64,000 nucleotides of DNA from Sphingomonas elodea ATCC 31461 (GCF_000226955.1 NZ_AGFU01000015.1:44158-108157); one strand, 5' to 3'; shown: positions 1 through 8,407, numbered from the stretch's first letter. Made by a program: numbers and translations. Notes: generated by a model not told the origin, from the letters alone.

Positions 1-2
1 GC

Positions 3-239
3 CAGCCCTGGGTGGCAGTGATCGCCTATCGCTATTCGGGCGAACCGATGAGCCTGGAAGACCGGTTCCTGAACCCCTTGGGCTTCGAGGTGACCGCCTA
101 TCAGCGCAATCCCGAGGCGTTTCCGCAAGTCGATCCGGCGACCCAGCCGATTACTGCCGCGCCTGCGCCCGCAGGGACGCCCCCGGCTATGCCATCGGCA
201 CCGGCGGCCACGCCCCGCCCGAGTGTGGCCAAACCATGA
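3..239 (+). CDS. virB8: Type IV secretion protein VirB8, C-terminal part (partial)
   Basis: Reading frame open from the window edge. The visible 79 or so residues contain the typical end of VirB8 (VAVIAYRYSGEP ... NPLGFEVTAYQRNPE), followed by a Pro/Ala-rich tail of about 40 residues. VirB8 is an inner-membrane protein with a periplasmic NTF2-like domain that nucleates assembly of the type IV secretion channel; only the last strands of that domain are seen. The stop overlaps the start of the virB9-like gene (ATGA), so the two are translationally coupled. The extended Pro-rich tail is longer than in the Agrobacterium protein. The start lies outside the window. Confidence 0.85.
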   Translation, partial: QPWVAVIAYRYSGEPMSLEDRFLNPLGFEVTAYQRNPEAFPQVDPATQPITAAPAPAGTPPAMPSAPAATPRPSVAKP

Positions 240-940
240 GAGCCGCGCTTATCCTCCTGCTGCTGGCACCCGGGGCAGAGGCGCAGGTCCGGCCGCATCC
301 GACGGGCATGAACGCGCATGTCCAGGCGGTCGACTTCGTCGCCGGTCAGGTCGTGCAGCTCCAGTCGGCACCCGGCTATCAGCTGATGGTCGAGCTCGCG
401 CCGGACGAGCATGTCGAGAATGTCGCGCTCGGCGACAGCGCCGCCTGGCAGGTGAGCCTCAATCACGCGGGCAACCGGCTGTTCCTGAAGCCGCTGCAGG
501 CGGGTGCGAATACCAACATGACGGTGGTCAGCGATGCGCGGATGTATCTGTTCGACCTGACCACCCTCAGCACGCCGGAGGCCGATACGCCCTATACCGT
601 GCAGTTCCGGTACCCTGCACCGGTACTGCTGGCCCGACTCCCCGGGAGCCCGGGAGCGCCCTCGGCCGAGGCGCCACCGGTTGGGCGGTACAAGCTGCGC
701 GGCGACAAGGGACTGCTCCCGGCGGGTATCCATGACGACGGCGTCCAGACCTATATCGAGTTTGCCCCCGGCACGCCGCTACCGGCGATCTACGCGATCG
801 ACGGGCGCGGCCGCGAGACGCTTATCAACGGGATGATGCGCGACGGGCGCATGGTGGTGGACAGCGTGGCACCCATGCTCGTCTTCCGGATCGACCGGCG
901 CAAGGCAACCGCCACGCGCGTGGCATCGGAGCGGCATTGA
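236..940 (+). CDS. virB9: Type IV secretion protein VirB9 (TrbG/CagX family)
   Basis: 234 residues. The N-terminus is a short signal peptide (RAALILLLLAPGAEAQ). The mature protein begins VRPHPTGMNAHVQAVDFVAGQ and shows the family features QSAPGYQLMVELAPDEHVENVALGDSAAW split over two strands, MYLFDLTT, and a C-terminal domain starting YKLRGDKGLLPAGIHDDG (the VirB7/VirB10 interaction domain of the family). VirB9 forms the outer-membrane core ring of the type IV secretion system with VirB10. Overlaps virB8 by 4 bases and touches the virB10 start, so it belongs to the same operon. Length is slightly below the usual 270-290 residues. Confidence 0.9.
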   Translation: MRAALILLLLAPGAEAQVRPHPTGMNAHVQAVDFVAGQVVQLQSAPGYQLMVELAPDEHVENVALGDSAAWQVSLNHAGNRLFLKPLQAGANTNMTVVSDARMYLFDLTTLSTPEADTPYTVQFRYPAPVLLARLPGSPGAPSAEAPPVGRYKLRGDKGLLPAGIHDDGVQTYIEFAPGTPLPAIYAIDGRGRETLINGMMRDGRMVVDSVAPMLVFRIDRRKATATRVASERH

Positions 941-2037
941 TGGCGAAGCAGCCGAAATCCGCGCCTACGTCCGATGCAACCGGCACGACACTGCCCATCG
1001 TTGCACGTCCGTCTGCCGGCCTGCCGCTCTGGGCGGTTGTGGGCGGCGCCATCCTCGCGGCGGTCCTGCTGTTCGTGGTTCTGGATGCACGACGCCGGGC
1101 CGTCATGGCCCCTGCGGTGCGGGCGCGCAGCGTCGACGCCGTCGCGGTGCCCACACCGCCGCCGACGCTCTACATTCCACCCGAGCCGGCGCCGGAACCG
1201 CCAGTCTTGCCGCCAGTGCCATCCCAGCCAATGGTACTGCCCCTGCAGCAACCGGCTCCCACGCGGGTGGAACCGCAGCGCGTAATCCAGCAGCCAACCG
1301 CCGCTCCGCCACAACCTGCCACGACACCGACACCGCCGCCCGCCCGCGCCGCCAGCGGATCTGCGCTGATGATCGACACGAGCAGCGCGCCGGCAGGCGG
1401 TGGTTCGGCAGCTTCTGGCGGGGAGCGGCGCGGAGAGGACGCAGCCTCGGGCAAGATCGCCGGCGCGCGCGTCGGCGCAGGGGTCCTCGCCAGCCGCACG
1501 CTGACGGTGCCGCAGGGCACGCTCATCCCAGCCGTTCTGGAGACCGCGCTCGATTCTACCTTGCCGGGGCTCGCCCGCGCCGTCGTCTCGAGCGACGTGC
1601 GGGGCTTCGATGGCACCCGGGTGCTGATCCCGCGCGGCAGCCGGCTGATCGGGGAATATGGCGCGGCAGCCGAAAGTGGCCAGAACCGCATGCTGGTCAA
1701 CTGGCTGCGCCTGATCCGACCCGACGGGGTGACCATCGCGATCGGATCGCCGGCAGCCGACCCGGTCGGGAGAGGGGGTATCCGTGCGAAGGTGGACTCG
1801 CACTTCTTCGAACGCTTCTCCGGCGCCATCCTGCAATCGGCCCTCGATGTGGGCGTGAACCTCGCCTCGCGGTCGTCCAACTCGCCCGTCATCGTCGCGC
1901 TGCCGGGGACGGCAGGGTCGATCCGCCAGACCGTCACGCCCAACCAGGTGCGGCCGACGCTAAAGGTGAAGCCTGCCACCAGCATTTCGGTCTTCGTGGC
2001 GCGTGATCTCGATTTCACGGGGGTTGAGACGCCATGA
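940..2037 (+). CDS. virB10: Type IV secretion protein VirB10 (TrbI family)
   Basis: 365 residues from the ATG at 940, which overlaps the virB9 stop (TGATG); a TTG lies one codon upstream. Layout: cytoplasmic tail, one transmembrane segment at about residues 28-48 (LPLWAVVGGAILAAVLLFVV), a long Pro-rich periplasmic linker to about residue 140, then the TrbI/VirB10 beta-barrel domain (LTVPQGTLIPAVLETALDST; VLIPRGSRLIGEYG; RTVTPNQVRPTLKVKP rendered here as RQTVTPNQVRPTLKVKPATS). VirB10 spans both membranes and transmits energy from the ATPases to the outer core. The following gene overlaps its stop region, but the next certain T4SS gene, virB11, is 1.55 kb away because of inserted genes. Confidence 0.92.
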   Translation: MAKQPKSAPTSDATGTTLPIVARPSAGLPLWAVVGGAILAAVLLFVVLDARRRAVMAPAVRARSVDAVAVPTPPPTLYIPPEPAPEPPVLPPVPSQPMVLPLQQPAPTRVEPQRVIQQPTAAPPQPATTPTPPPARAASGSALMIDTSSAPAGGGSAASGGERRGEDAASGKIAGARVGAGVLASRTLTVPQGTLIPAVLETALDSTLPGLARAVVSSDVRGFDGTRVLIPRGSRLIGEYGAAAESGQNRMLVNWLRLIRPDGVTIAIGSPAADPVGRGGIRAKVDSHFFERFSGAILQSALDVGVNLASRSSNSPVIVALPGTAGSIRQTVTPNQVRPTLKVKPATSISVFVARDLDFTGVETP

Positions 2038-2102
2038 TGCCGCGCCGGGATCATCGCGCCAGAACGTATATCTATGGGCAGGGCAAAAGAACGGGGGAAA
2101 GA

Positions 2103-2720
2103 ATGGCATCGGAAATCAGCTATTTTGCTTCGGGCATCGTACTGACTGCGTTTTCGGCTGTCCTGCCACTCGCGGCGTCTGCCCAGAGCGTGACGCAATA
2201 TTCCTACGATGCGCAAGGAAGGCTGATCGGCACCCAGCAGGGTGAAGGCGTGACATCAGACTACACCATGGACCCGGCGAGCAACCGTACCCGCGTCCGG
2301 GTAACGCCGCAGTTCCCGACGGCCTGGTCGGCAACGAGTTCTGCTATTGGGCATATAGTTGGGCGTGCTGAGGGAAGCGCATGGTCCGCAAGCGTATATG
2401 ATCCTGTCGGCGCGATGGTCTACGGTCCGTACACGACCGGCGTCTCCGCCGGATCACACGTTGCTGCTTTTCGCATGCTGGTCGATAATAACAATGCAGA
2501 CAATTCGGCCGTGGTGATCCTAGACGTTTGGGACGCGACAGCATCCGCCGAGTTAGCTGTTCGAACCATTACAAGAACAGAATGGAAAGCGGCCTTCGCG
2601 TACCAGGTCTTCGAACTACCTTTTACACTTAGCGCGTCATCGGTAGGGCATGCCTTGGAATTCCGTGTTGCGTATCAGAAAACTTCATATGTTCGTGTCG
2701 ACAAGGTTGGCTATCGTTGA
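2103..2720 (+). CDS. Small exported protein with one RHS/YD repeat and a beta-sandwich-like C-terminus
   Basis: 205 residues from the ATG at 2103, preceded by a GGGGGAAAG ribosome-binding site; an in-frame ATG at 2034 would overlap virB10 but puts a charged stretch before the signal peptide. Residues 1-28 form a signal peptide ending AASAQS. Then comes a single YD (RHS) repeat: YSYDAQGRLIGT ... YTMDPASNRTRVRV. From about residue 75 the protein looks like a CBM/jelly-roll domain (FRMLVDNNNADNSAVVILDV; LEFRVAYQKTSYVRVDKVGY at the end). YD repeats are known from RHS and polymorphic toxin proteins, but here there is only one, so a toxin role is not shown. It sits inside the T4SS operon between virB10 and virB11, has lower GC than its neighbours, and has a truncated paralogue just downstream. 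Substrate and function are unknown; a surface or pilus-associated adhesin-like role is only a guess. Confidence 0.7.
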   Translation: MASEISYFASGIVLTAFSAVLPLAASAQSVTQYSYDAQGRLIGTQQGEGVTSDYTMDPASNRTRVRVTPQFPTAWSATSSAIGHIVGRAEGSAWSASVYDPVGAMVYGPYTTGVSAGSHVAAFRMLVDNNNADNSAVVILDVWDATASAELAVRTITRTEWKAAFAYQVFELPFTLSASSVGHALEFRVAYQKTSYVRVDKVGYR

Positions 2721-2736
2721 TGCACCGGTGAAAACG

Positions 2737-2836
2737 ATGAGCGAGGGAGTTTTCGGCCCGCGTCCAATTGCCTCTTCCTCAAGGTGCATCTTGCGCCCCT
2801 TGCGATGATTATTGTTCGATCAGACGTACGACGTGC
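2737..2836 (+). pseudogene. Decayed copy of the virB11 5' end
   Basis: About 100 bases beginning ATGAGCGAGGGAGTTTTCGG align with the true virB11 start at 3592 (ATGAGCGGGGGAGTTTCGG). Further shared blocks are GCCTCTT, ATCTTGCGCC, CTTGCG, ATT.TTGTTCG and GACGT, in the same order and spacing. Small insertions and deletions break the frame. As at the true gene, it follows an end of the YD-protein type (GGCTATCGTTGATG). It marks where the original virB10-YD-virB11 order was interrupted by a duplication. Confidence 0.75.
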
Positions 2837-2867
2837 ATTCATCTTGTAACTATGGGCGTGGTGATAC

Positions 2868-3124
2868 ATGAAGAATTTTACATTTGCAGCATTACTATTA
2901 TGCCCCGGCTTGGCATGGGGCAAGCCGATCAGACGACATCTTACCAGTATGATTCTTTGGGTAGACTCATACAAACCGAGGTGACGTCAGGCAGCGGTAA
3001 AGGGCTTAAGGTTACTTACACCTTGGACAAAGCTGGCAACAGGGTCAATGTGAGGGTTGAAGGAGCGCGGCCAGCTTTTATCGTTCTACCAATTAATGGT
3101 TATACTATGATATTTTTGAAATAA
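2868..3124 (+). pseudogene. Second YD-repeat exported protein, frameshifted in the signal peptide
   Basis: The ATG at 2868 starts a convincing signal peptide, MKNFTFAALLLCPGLAWG. The mature part (QADQTTSYQYDSLGRLIQ ... VTYTLDKAGNRVNVRVEG) is in another frame. Adding one G to the run at 2917-2920 joins them exactly (...LAWG-QADQTT...). The joined protein would be about 85 residues. It resembles the first half of the protein at 2103-2720 (signal peptide plus one YD repeat, YD..GRL and D.A.NR motifs) but ends in a different short tail, ARPAFIVLPINGYTMIFLK. A decaying gene, a phase-variable tract or a sequencing homopolymer error are all possible. Confidence 0.65.
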
Positions 3125-3141
3125 TAATCAGGAGATAACTA

Positions 3142-3485
3142 GTGCGATATTTGATCGTTTTTTTGCCTGCGTGACGCAAATTGCTTTTTGCTCCAATTTT
3201 GCTCGCGCACAAAATTGGAGCAATGCGTCCGGTATAATATCAGGCACGGTGCTTTCTTTCGACGAAAACTTTGCATTTAGAATAACATTAAACTCTTCTG
3301 GGGCAAACCCCCTGGCAAATTGCAAAGGGGGTTTTGCTTACATTAACAATGTTAATGGCAAGAACTACGAAGCGAAAGTTTCGTCTTTGACTAGCGCCTT
3401 CTATGCACGTCGGACAGTGCAAATTCAATACTTAATAGATTCAAATGGCTGGTGCGAAATGACAGATATTACAATTTATTCATAA
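3142..3485 (+). pseudogene. Small exported cysteine-containing protein, frameshifted in the signal peptide
   Basis: A good ribosome-binding site (CAGGAG, about 3129-3134) precedes a GTG at 3142 that begins MRYLIVF and stops after 10 codons. Adding one T to the T7 run at 3158-3164 gives MRYLIVFFACVTQIAFCSNF followed by ARAQNWSN, a signal peptide running straight into the open frame that ends at 3485. The mature part is about 90 residues with two cysteines (LANCKGG and GWCEMTD), probably a disulfide, and a beta-rich pattern. I do not recognise a family with certainty. As it stands, only an internal GTG at 3171 could start translation, without a proper signal peptide. It is AT-rich compared with the T4SS genes. 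Confidence 0.55.
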
Positions 3486-3512
3486 ATTTTTGGACGCCGA
3501 AGGTATTATAGG

Positions 3513-3575
3513 ATGAAGTTTATCGTATATCGGCAGGCGTCGTTCGTCCGCGTAGAGCGCGTCGGCTATCGTTGA
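3513..3575 (+). pseudogene. Orphan C-terminus of a YD-protein paralogue
   Basis: Twenty codons ending in TGA encode FIVYRQASFVRVERVGYR, which matches the end of the protein at 2103-2720 (YQKTSYVRVDKVGYR). The DNA GGCTATCGTTGATG is identical at both places. It ends just before virB11, the position that the full-length gene's 3' end occupied before the insertion/duplication. It has no credible start of its own. Confidence 0.65.
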
Positions 3576-3591
3576 TGGGCGGGCGGTTATA

Positions 3592-4587
3592 ATGAGCGGG
3601 GGAGTTTCGGTCGTGTCTGATCGCCTCTTTCTGGAGGCGTATCTTGCGCCACTTGCGCCAATTCTTGTTCGCTCGGACGTCACAGACATCTATGTCAATC
3701 GCCCCAAAGAGGCCTGGGCGGAGACCCTGGGCGGATTGGTTGAGCGGTTTGACATGCCTGCGCTCGATGCCGCCACCCTTGATCGTCTTGCGCGGCAGAT
3801 CGCCGCCCTGTCGCATCAGGGCATCAGCCGGGAGCACCCGCTGCTCTCGGCTACCCTGCCGGACGGGTCCAGGGTCCAGGTGATAGCGCCGCCCGCCACG
3901 CGCGGACCGATGGCCATCGCGATCCGGAAGCACCTCTCCTCCGATCTAAGCCTTGCCGACTATGTCGAGGCAGGGGCGTTCAATCAGACCCGGTTGGGTA
4001 CTGTCTCCCAGCATCTGCCGGAAGAAGACGAGCTGAGGCGGTTGCTCGACGCCGGTGATATCCCGGCGCTGCTCTCCGCCGCGGTCCGCGGACGCAAGAA
4101 TATCCTGGTCTCGGGCGGCACCTCCACCGGCAAGACAACCTTCCTCAACGCCCTCATCCGCGAAATCCCGGCACACGAACGCCTGATCCTGATCGAGGAC
4201 ACGCCCGAGCTTCAGCAGCATCACGACAATCTGGTCGGCCTGCTGGCCGTGCGCGGCAGCCTCGGGGAGGCGCGGGTGAGTGCCACTGACCTGCTCGCCG
4301 CATCGCTACGCATGCGCCCCGATCGCATCATCCTCGGCGAGCTGCGCGGCGAGGAGGCCTACACCTTTCTCCGCGCCATCAACACGGGGCACCCCGGCTC
4401 GATGAGTTCGGTCCACGCAGACTCCGCTGAGCGCGCGATCGAGCAGATCGTCCTCCTGGTGCTACAAGCCGGAACGCAGCTCAGCCGCGATGATGTGCGC
4501 CACTATGTTCGCAGCACGGTCGACGTGTTCGTGCAGCTGGCGCGGACTGGTGGCCGGCGACACGTCGCCGAAGTGGTGCTGGCTTGA
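3592..4587 (+). CDS. virB11: Type IV secretion ATPase VirB11
   Basis: 331 residues, the normal VirB11 length. Walker A is GGTSTGKT at about residues 175-182, followed by the Asp box (LILIEDTPELQ), Walker B region (RPDRIILGELRGEEAY) and the His box (NTGHPGSMSSVHADS). VirB11 forms a hexameric ring at the cytoplasmic face of the inner membrane and powers pilus assembly and substrate transfer. The start ATG at 3592 follows the orphan YD-protein end. The 3' end overlaps the next gene. Confidence 0.95.
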   Translation: MSGGVSVVSDRLFLEAYLAPLAPILVRSDVTDIYVNRPKEAWAETLGGLVERFDMPALDAATLDRLARQIAALSHQGISREHPLLSATLPDGSRVQVIAPPATRGPMAIAIRKHLSSDLSLADYVEAGAFNQTRLGTVSQHLPEEDELRRLLDAGDIPALLSAAVRGRKNILVSGGTSTGKTTFLNALIREIPAHERLILIEDTPELQQHHDNLVGLLAVRGSLGEARVSATDLLAASLRMRPDRIILGELRGEEAYTFLRAINTGHPGSMSSVHADSAERAIEQIVLLVLQAGTQLSRDDVRHYVRSTVDVFVQLARTGGRRHVAEVVLA

Positions 4588-4595
4588 GATCGATT

Positions 4596-4997
4596 ATGGC
4601 CTCGGGGACCATCAACGCAGGGTTCCTTAGCGAGCCTGACCCAGCAAACCCGTTCGTCACCGCTGCGGACTGGACTCAAGGCGTGTTGCTCGGCTCGGTT
4701 GCCACCGCCGTCGCTGTGATCGCCGTAGCCGCGTTCGGAGTCCTCTTGCTGACTGGTCGGCTGAGCCTCCGACGAGGGCTGACCATGGTGGCAGGCTGTT
4801 TCGTCCTGTTCGGCTCGAACACGATCGCAAAAGGCATTCTGGCCGGCTTTGGTCCGGGGGCGGGGAGCACGCTGCCCAGCGCGGTCCCACCGGTCACCGT
4901 CGAGCTTTCACCGTTGCAAAGCGCGGTTCCGCAACCCACGCCTTCGCCAACCCCGTACGATCCCTACGCCGGTGCGGCTGTGCCTCAACAGCACTGA
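4596..4997 (+). CDS. VirB2/TrbC-like pilin-type membrane protein
   Basis: 133 residues from the ATG at 4596; a TTG at 4584 overlapping the virB11 stop is an alternative start. Two hydrophobic segments (about residues 27-50 and 64-83) flank the loop LLTGRLSLRRGLTMVAGCF and end in LFGSNTIAKGI, the pattern of the TrbC/VirB2 family. A Pro-rich tail follows (PTPSPTPYDPYAGAAV). VirB2 is the major pilus subunit. Here it comes after virB11 instead of at the operon start and lacks a long cleaved leader, so it may be a VirB2-like accessory subunit. Confidence 0.65.
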   Translation: MASGTINAGFLSEPDPANPFVTAADWTQGVLLGSVATAVAVIAVAAFGVLLLTGRLSLRRGLTMVAGCFVLFGSNTIAKGILAGFGPGAGSTLPSAVPPVTVELSPLQSAVPQPTPSPTPYDPYAGAAVPQQH

Positions 4998-4999
4998 AC

Positions 5000-5149
5000 A
5001 GACTATGGGGTTAGCGGCGGCGCGAGGTCGTGAAGGTATACTGACAGTCTGTGACAGGCCACTGACATCAACTTCGAAAAATGACCCCTTGATTTGCGTA
5101 GGGTCCGTGTTGTCCAAAACAGACTTCTGTTCAACAGGGACGCCTGGGC
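5000..5149. other. Junction between T4SS operon and Tn3-type element
   Basis: No gene. It contains GGGGTTAGCGGCGGCGCGAG at about 5015 and TTCGAAAAATGACCCCTTG at about 5072. The second resembles repeats found at ends of IS21-like elements, from memory. No sequence here forms a convincing inverted repeat with the region after the transposase stop, so the left end of the transposon could not be fixed. Confidence 0.3.
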
Positions 5150-8047
5150 ATGCCGCGCCGCCATATCCTCAGCGCCCGGCAGCGGTCGGCGCTGCTCGAC
5201 CTGCCGAGCGACGAGGCGTCGCTGCTGCGGCACTACATTCTGGCCGACGACGACCTGGTCCATATCGACCGGCGACGCCGGCCGGAGAACCGGATCGGTT
5301 TCGCGCTGCAACTGTGTGCGCTGCGCTACCCCGGCCGGATGCTGGCACAGGGCGAGGTCATCCCGCTGGCGCTGTCCGCCTTCCTCGGCGCCCAACTCGG
5401 CATCGCCGGCGACACGCTCGTGCATTATGCCGTCCGCCGGCAGACGCGCCAGCAGCACATGGAGGTGTTGCGCCGGACCTACGGCTACAGGTCGTTCCCT
5501 GGTCAAGGAACACCGGTACGCGCGTTCCGTGACTGGCTGCTTGGCCAAGCCGAACAGGCGCGCTCCAATGACGATCTCGCCCAGCGCTTCATCGCCCGCT
5601 GCCGCGACACCATGACGATCCTGCCGGGGATCACCACTATCGAACGGCTGTGCGCCGATGCGCTGGTCGCGGCCGAGCGCGGGATTGAGAAGCGGATTGC
5701 CGCGCGCCTTGATCGTGTCGCCTGCACCCGGCTCGACCGGCTGACGACCGAGATGCTGCCGGGCGCGATCAGCCGCTTCATCTGGCTGCGCCGAATCGAG
5801 CCGGGTAGCAATTCCGCCGCGGCGAACCGGCTCCTCGACCGGTTGGAGTTTCTCCGCGCAATGAACCTCGATGCCGGCCTGCTCGCCGGCGTCCCGCCGC
5901 ACCGCGTCGCCCGACTGCGCCGGCAGGGCGAACGTTACTTCGCCGATGGCCTGCGCGACCTGAACGCCGACCGGCGTCGCGCCATCCTTGCGGTCTGCGT
6001 CATCGAATGGACCGCCGCGACCGCCGATGCGGTGATCGAGACGCATGATCGGATCGTCGGCCGCACCTGGCGCGAGGCGAAGCAGTTGCACGATGCGCGT
6101 ACCGCGGAAACCAGAGGGGCGGTCACAGCGACACTGGACGGGTTCGCCGCGCTCGGCCAATCGCTGCTCGACGCGCATGCCGATGGCGCGTCGCTGGAGG
6201 ATGCGGTCGCGCGCGTGGCGAGCTGGGACCAGCTCGACCGCCTCGTCGCCGCGGCCAGGAGGCTGACCGACACGCTGGGCGACGATCCGCTGGCGCATGT
6301 CGATCAGGGCTATCATCGATTCCGTCGCTATGCGCCGCGCATGCTCAGTTGCCTCGACCTCGAAGCCGCGCCGGTCGCTCGGCCCCTGCTCGACGCGGTG
6401 AAGGCCATCGCCACCAGGAGCGAACTGACGACGACCGACGATTTCCTGCGCCCGCATTCCAAATGGCGTCGCCTGTTGCGGGTGAAGGGCGATGACGATG
6501 CGCGTCTCCGCGAAGTCGCGGTGATGTTCCACCTACGCGACGCGCTGCGCTCCGGCGACATCTGGCTCGACCGCTCGCATCGCTACGGCGACCTGCGGCA
6601 CGTCCTCGTGCCGATGACGGTTGCGCGCACCATGAAGCTGGCAATCCCACCCGACCCGCATGTCTGGCTTGCGGACCGCAAGGCGCGGCTTGCCGATGGC
6701 CTAGCCCGCCTCGGTCGCGCCGCGCGTAACGGCACGATCCCGCACGGCAGTATCGAGGACGGTGCGCTGCGCATCGAGCGTCTCACCGCCGATCCGCCGA
6801 ACGGGATCGAGGAGTTGGTCCTCGATCTGTACCGCCGCCTGCCGCCCGTCCGCATCACCGACCTGCTGCTTGAAGTCGATGCGGCGCTCGGCTTCACCGA
6901 TGCCTTCACCCACCTGCGCACCGGCGTGCCGTGCGCCGACCGGATCGGCCTGCTCAACGTCCTGCTCGCCGAGGGGCTGAACCTTGGTCTGCGCAAGATG
7001 GCCGAGGCGTGCAACACGCATGATTATTGGCAACTCTCCCGCCTCGCGCGCTGGCATGTCGAGAGCGAGGCGATCGATCAGGCGCTGGCCGCCGTGGTCG
7101 CCGCGCAGGGCGACCTGCCGATGGCGCGGGTCTGGGGCATGGGCACTACCGCGTCCGCCGACGGCCAGTTCTACCCCGCCGCGCGACAGGGCGAGGCGAT
7201 GAACACGGTCAACGCCCGCTACGGCGGCGACCCCGGCATCAAGGCCTACACCCATGTCAACGACCGTTTCGCGCCGTTCGCATCGCAGCCGATCCCCGCG
7301 ACCGTCAGTGAGGCGCCCTATCTGCTCGACGGTCTGACCATGAACGAGGCTGGGCGGCGGATCGAGGAGCAATATGCCGATACCGGCGGGTTCACCGACC
7401 ATCTGTTCGGGATCAGCACCATGCTCGGCTACCGCCTTGTGCTGCGCATCCGCGACCTGCCGTCCAAGCGGCTCTACGTGTTCGATCCCGCCGCTACGCC
7501 AACCGAACTGCGCCCGCTGGTGGGCGGCAAGGCACGCGAGGCGCTGATCGTTTCCAACTGGCCGGACCTGTTCCGCTGCGCTGCCACTATGAAGGCCGGG
7601 CAGGTCGCGCCGAGTCGCATCCTGCGCAAGCTCGCCGCCTATCCTCGCCAAAACGACCTGGCCGCAGCCCTGCGCGAGGTCGGCCGGATCGAACGCACGT
7701 TATTTATCATTGAATGGATCCTCGACACCGGTATGCAACGCCGTGCCCAGGTCGGCCTCAACAAAGGCGAAGCGCACCACGCGCTGAAGAATGCCCTGCG
7801 CATCGGTCGACAGGGCGAGATCCGCGACCGCACCACCGAGGGCCAGCACTACCGGATCGCGGGCCTCAACTTGCTCACCGCCATCATCGTGTACTGGAAC
7901 ACCCTGCACCTAGGCCACGCTGTCGAGGCCCGGCGTCGCGAAGGCCTCGATACGCCCGATCATATGCTCGCGCATGTATCCCCGCTCGGGTGGGCACACA
8001 TCCTGCTCACCGGCGAATACCTCTGGCCCAAGGACACCACCGCTTAG
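5150..8047 (+). CDS. tnpA: Tn3-family transposase TnpA
   Basis: 965 residues, about the usual 970-1000 for Tn3-family transposases. N-terminal domain: ILSARQRSALLDLPSDE and RNRIGFALQL-like text (PENRIGFALQLCALRYPGR). C-terminal catalytic region: WGMGTTASADGQFYP (first catalytic Asp), ARYGGDPGIKAYTHVNDR, and the end NTLHLGHAVEARRREG, HVSPLGWAHILLTGEYLW. The frame is intact, so it may be active. No resolvase, res site or passenger resistance genes are visible. It separates the T4SS operon from the rest of the window. A CTTAG at the stop codon could begin the right inverted repeat (8043-8080), but a partner was not found. Confidence 0.95.
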   Translation: MPRRHILSARQRSALLDLPSDEASLLRHYILADDDLVHIDRRRRPENRIGFALQLCALRYPGRMLAQGEVIPLALSAFLGAQLGIAGDTLVHYAVRRQTRQQHMEVLRRTYGYRSFPGQGTPVRAFRDWLLGQAEQARSNDDLAQRFIARCRDTMTILPGITTIERLCADALVAAERGIEKRIAARLDRVACTRLDRLTTEMLPGAISRFIWLRRIEPGSNSAAANRLLDRLEFLRAMNLDAGLLAGVPPHRVARLRRQGERYFADGLRDLNADRRRAILAVCVIEWTAATADAVIETHDRIVGRTWREAKQLHDARTAETRGAVTATLDGFAALGQSLLDAHADGASLEDAVARVASWDQLDRLVAAARRLTDTLGDDPLAHVDQGYHRFRRYAPRMLSCLDLEAAPVARPLLDAVKAIATRSELTTTDDFLRPHSKWRRLLRVKGDDDARLREVAVMFHLRDALRSGDIWLDRSHRYGDLRHVLVPMTVARTMKLAIPPDPHVWLADRKARLADGLARLGRAARNGTIPHGSIEDGALRIERLTADPPNGIEELVLDLYRRLPPVRITDLLLEVDAALGFTDAFTHLRTGVPCADRIGLLNVLLAEGLNLGLRKMAEACNTHDYWQLSRLARWHVESEAIDQALAAVVAAQGDLPMARVWGMGTTASADGQFYPAARQGEAMNTVNARYGGDPGIKAYTHVNDRFAPFASQPIPATVSEAPYLLDGLTMNEAGRRIEEQYADTGGFTDHLFGISTMLGYRLVLRIRDLPSKRLYVFDPAATPTELRPLVGGKAREALIVSNWPDLFRCAATMKAGQVAPSRILRKLAAYPRQNDLAAALREVGRIERTLFIIEWILDTGMQRRAQVGLNKGEAHHALKNALRIGRQGEIRDRTTEGQHYRIAGLNLLTAIIVYWNTLHLGHAVEARRREGLDTPDHMLAHVSPLGWAHILLTGEYLWPKDTTA

Positions 8048-8188
8048 GGTGTCATTTCGCCCTCAGCCGGAACCGACCCGGTTCGCACAATACACCGCGC
8101 GAACGGCCGCCAGGCACCACGGAGCGCACAGGGGACGGCGACCCGCGGGAGGATGCTGCGGGGAGCACCATCCTCGCGATGCCATTTA

Positions 8189-8203
8189 TGTCACTCAGCG
8201 ACA
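8189..8203. promoter_or_regulatory. Orphan TetR-type operator
   Basis: TGTCA-CTCAG-CGACA. This is nearly identical to the palindrome TGTCA-TTCAG-TGACA at 9206-9220 before the tetR gene. It is followed within 15 bases by ATGGAGGACTG but no open gene, so the controlled gene seems to be gone. Confidence 0.5.
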
Positions 8204-8311
8204 TTTGGCAATGGAGGACTGTAATTCTACTCCAGCCTGCGCCCGTCCTGATACCGGAAGGCCTTGCGGAGTCGCGGTCGGCCGCCATCGGAAGCTTCGG
8301 CTTCTCGGCCG

Positions 8312-8407
8312 CATGGAACCGCCCGCCGGCCAGCACCACCACCCGGTCGGCCACGGCGATCGTCTCCATGCAACGGGCGATCACGAGGTACGTTATCCCG
8401 AGCGCCG
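8312..8407 (-). pseudogene. ABC-transporter ATPase fragment
   Basis: The minus strand encodes GITYLVIARCMETIAVADRV directly followed by VVLAGGRF. This matches the region just after the His switch of ABC exporter ATPases (VIAHR..TI..ADRVVVL..GR). Neither Walker A nor signature motif is present nearby; only this scrap of about 30 codons remains, and the switch His is replaced by Arg-Cys. Confidence 0.5.

Noticed and set aside
5003-6532. Long minus-strand open frame opposite the transposase
   Set aside because: Shadow of the tnpA codon pattern; no motif and no ribosome-binding site.
5015-8080. GGGGTTAGCGGCGGC (5015) and CTTAGGGTGTC (8043) as terminal repeats of the Tn3-like element
   Set aside because: The two do not match each other over 38 bases when reverse-complemented.
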